DNA of 64,000 bases from Sphingobium sp. (GTDB lineage: Bacteria > Pseudomonadota > Alphaproteobacteria > Sphingomonadales > Sphingomonadaceae), in the NCBI GenBank assembly GCA_017745115.1, contig JAGIAA010000006.1, positions 16,802 to 80,801 on the forward strand. Direction: 5' to 3'. Made by a program: the position numbers and the translations under genes. The notes beneath the pieces were generated by a model. That model made no database searches. It worked only from the letters and a program-made list of their open reading frames with translations, and was not told the DNA's origin. This document shows positions 63,012 through 64,000 of the stretch, piece by piece. How positions within the stretch are numbered: the stretch's first letter is position 1; every line of letters starts with the position of its first letter.

Positions 63012-64000
63012 ATGCAGCGTTTCGATGTCATCATCCTCGGCGGCGGCCTGGTGGGCCTGTCCCTCGCCATTGCGCTGGGACGCCATGGCGTCACCTGCGC
63101 AGTTGTGGATCCCGCCGATCCGGTCGTGACCACCGCAGCGGGCTTCGACGGCCGTGTTTCGGCGATCGCCAGTGCCAGCTTCAAGATGTTCGACGCAATC
63201 GGCGTTGCCGCCCATCTCGAAGGCAAAACCTGCCCGATCGACCGCATCTGGGTGGGAGAGGGGTTGTCGGGCGGCGCGCTCGACTTCGCGCCCGATCCCG
63301 ACGACGGCGCACTGGGATATATGTGCGAAAACCGTGTCTTGCGCATTTCTTTGGACAAAACTGCCTCCGAAGTCTCTGAAATCACACGGTTTCAACCCGA
63401 CAAAGCTGTTGAGGTTGCGCGCGACGATCTCGGTGTCACGGTCAAGCTCGCCAGCGGCGCCACGCTCTCCGCCAGCCTGCTCGTCGGCGCCGAGGGACGC
63501 GCAAGCCCAACTCGCGAACAGGCCGGTATCGCCGTCGCAAAATGGTCCTATCCGCACGCCGCATTGGTTACAGCGATCGATCACGACGAACCTCATAGGA
63601 ACACGGCCTACGAGATTTTCTATACGGACGGCCCTTTCGCGCTGCTCCCGATGCAGCCCGGCACGCGCTCGGCGATCGTCTGGACAGTGCCGACCGAGCA
63701 GGGCCCGGCCTATATGAAGCTGTCCGAGAAGGCATGGCTCGCCGAAGCGCAGAAGCGCATGGGCGGCTTTCTTGGCGATATCCGTCTTGCCGCGCCGATG
63801 CAGAGCTATCCGCTCGGTTATCATCGCGCCGCGCGCATCACTGACCGGCGTCTCGCGCTCGTCGGAGACGCCGCCCATGGTATCCACCCGATTGCAGGGC
63901 AGGGGGTCAACCTCGGCTATCGCGATGTCGCCGCCCTGGCCGAAGTGATTGTCGAGGGCATGCGGATCGGCCTCGAGCCGGGCGATGCACAATTGCTCAC
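63012..64000 (+). CDS. UbiH/UbiF-family FAD-dependent hydroxylase (3' end outside window)
   Basis: About 329 codons are present and the frame is open to the end of the window. The N-terminus FDVIILGGGLVGLSLAIALG is the FAD-binding Rossmann motif. The mid-protein LLVGAEGRASPTREQAG is the DG/GAEG motif, and LALVGDAAHGIHPIAGQGVNLG is the second FAD block. The family hydroxylates the ubiquinone ring in the UbiH/UbiF/Coq6 group; which position it acts on cannot be told here. It starts 26 bp after btuD. Confidence 0.93.
   Translation, partial: MQRFDVIILGGGLVGLSLAIALGRHGVTCAVVDPADPVVTTAAGFDGRVSAIASASFKMFDAIGVAAHLEGKTCPIDRIWVGEGLSGGALDFAPDPDDGALGYMCENRVLRISLDKTASEVSEITRFQPDKAVEVARDDLGVTVKLASGATLSASLLVGAEGRASPTREQAGIAVAKWSYPHAALVTAIDHDEPHRNTAYEIFYTDGPFALLPMQPGTRSAIVWTVPTEQGPAYMKLSEKAWLAEAQKRMGGFLGDIRLAAPMQSYPLGYHRAARITDRRLALVGDAAHGIHPIAGQGVNLGYRDVAALAEVIVEGMRIGLEPGDAQLL

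Overview
The window is GC-rich, densely coding chromosomal DNA from an alphaproteobacterium, most likely a sphingomonad (order Sphingomonadales). Pointers are the alphaproteobacterial FtsZ tail, a PEPxxWA-CTERM surface protein, PhaC/phasin with an AKP-rich phasin N-terminus, a one-piece PurL, a PmtA-type methyltransferase and the style of the intergenic palindromes. The assignment rests on recognised families, not on a database search. I see no phage, insertion sequence, CRISPR array, rRNA or tRNA gene. Most of it is housekeeping DNA with small accessory insertions.

Layout. 1-9 kb: end of ftsZ, a SPOR-domain protein, dgt, a CcdC-like membrane protein, a DUF938 methyltransferase, two EamA-type permeases, a beta-barrel protein and a LuxR-type regulator. 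9-21 kb: sugar dehydrogenase, murA, M20 peptidase, STAS-like, PilZ and HNH proteins, gluQ, a HIG1 protein, PduO-type adenosyltransferase, a double-DTG protease, a chemoreceptor and proA. 21-30 kb: a short leader peptide unit, NTF2-like protein, alaC-like aminotransferase, phaC, phasin with a palindromic operator, clpS, and a DEAD-box helicase behind a structured leader and terminator. 30-42 kb: ppc, whose last 75 bp recur downstream in diverged form around an amber-interrupted gene, then DUF885, Gfo/Idh, xseB-ispA-coaD-PPIase, an MliC-like lipoprotein and purL. 42-48.5 kb: CAP-domain lipoprotein, acetyltransferase, bioC, DUF418, PEP-CTERM protein and a LysR regulator.

48.8-57.3 kb is a chemotaxis cluster: receptor, STAS protein, cheA, cheR, cheB, cheD, cheY, a second cheB and a small helical protein. 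It is the most interesting region. The second CheB has Gln where the catalytic His should be. The last gene carries a CheZ/CheT-like DxxxQ signature. There is no cheW in the window, and both chemoreceptors lack a periplasmic ligand domain but end in a WxxF tail. A PmtA-like methyltransferase follows.

58.1-63 kb is a vitamin B12 uptake operon, btuB-btuF-btuC-btuD, behind a cobalamin riboswitch. It fits the PduO-type adenosyltransferase at 15.8 kb as a way to use scavenged B12. A palindromic repeat lies inside the 3' end of btuF. The window ends inside a UbiH-type FAD hydroxylase.
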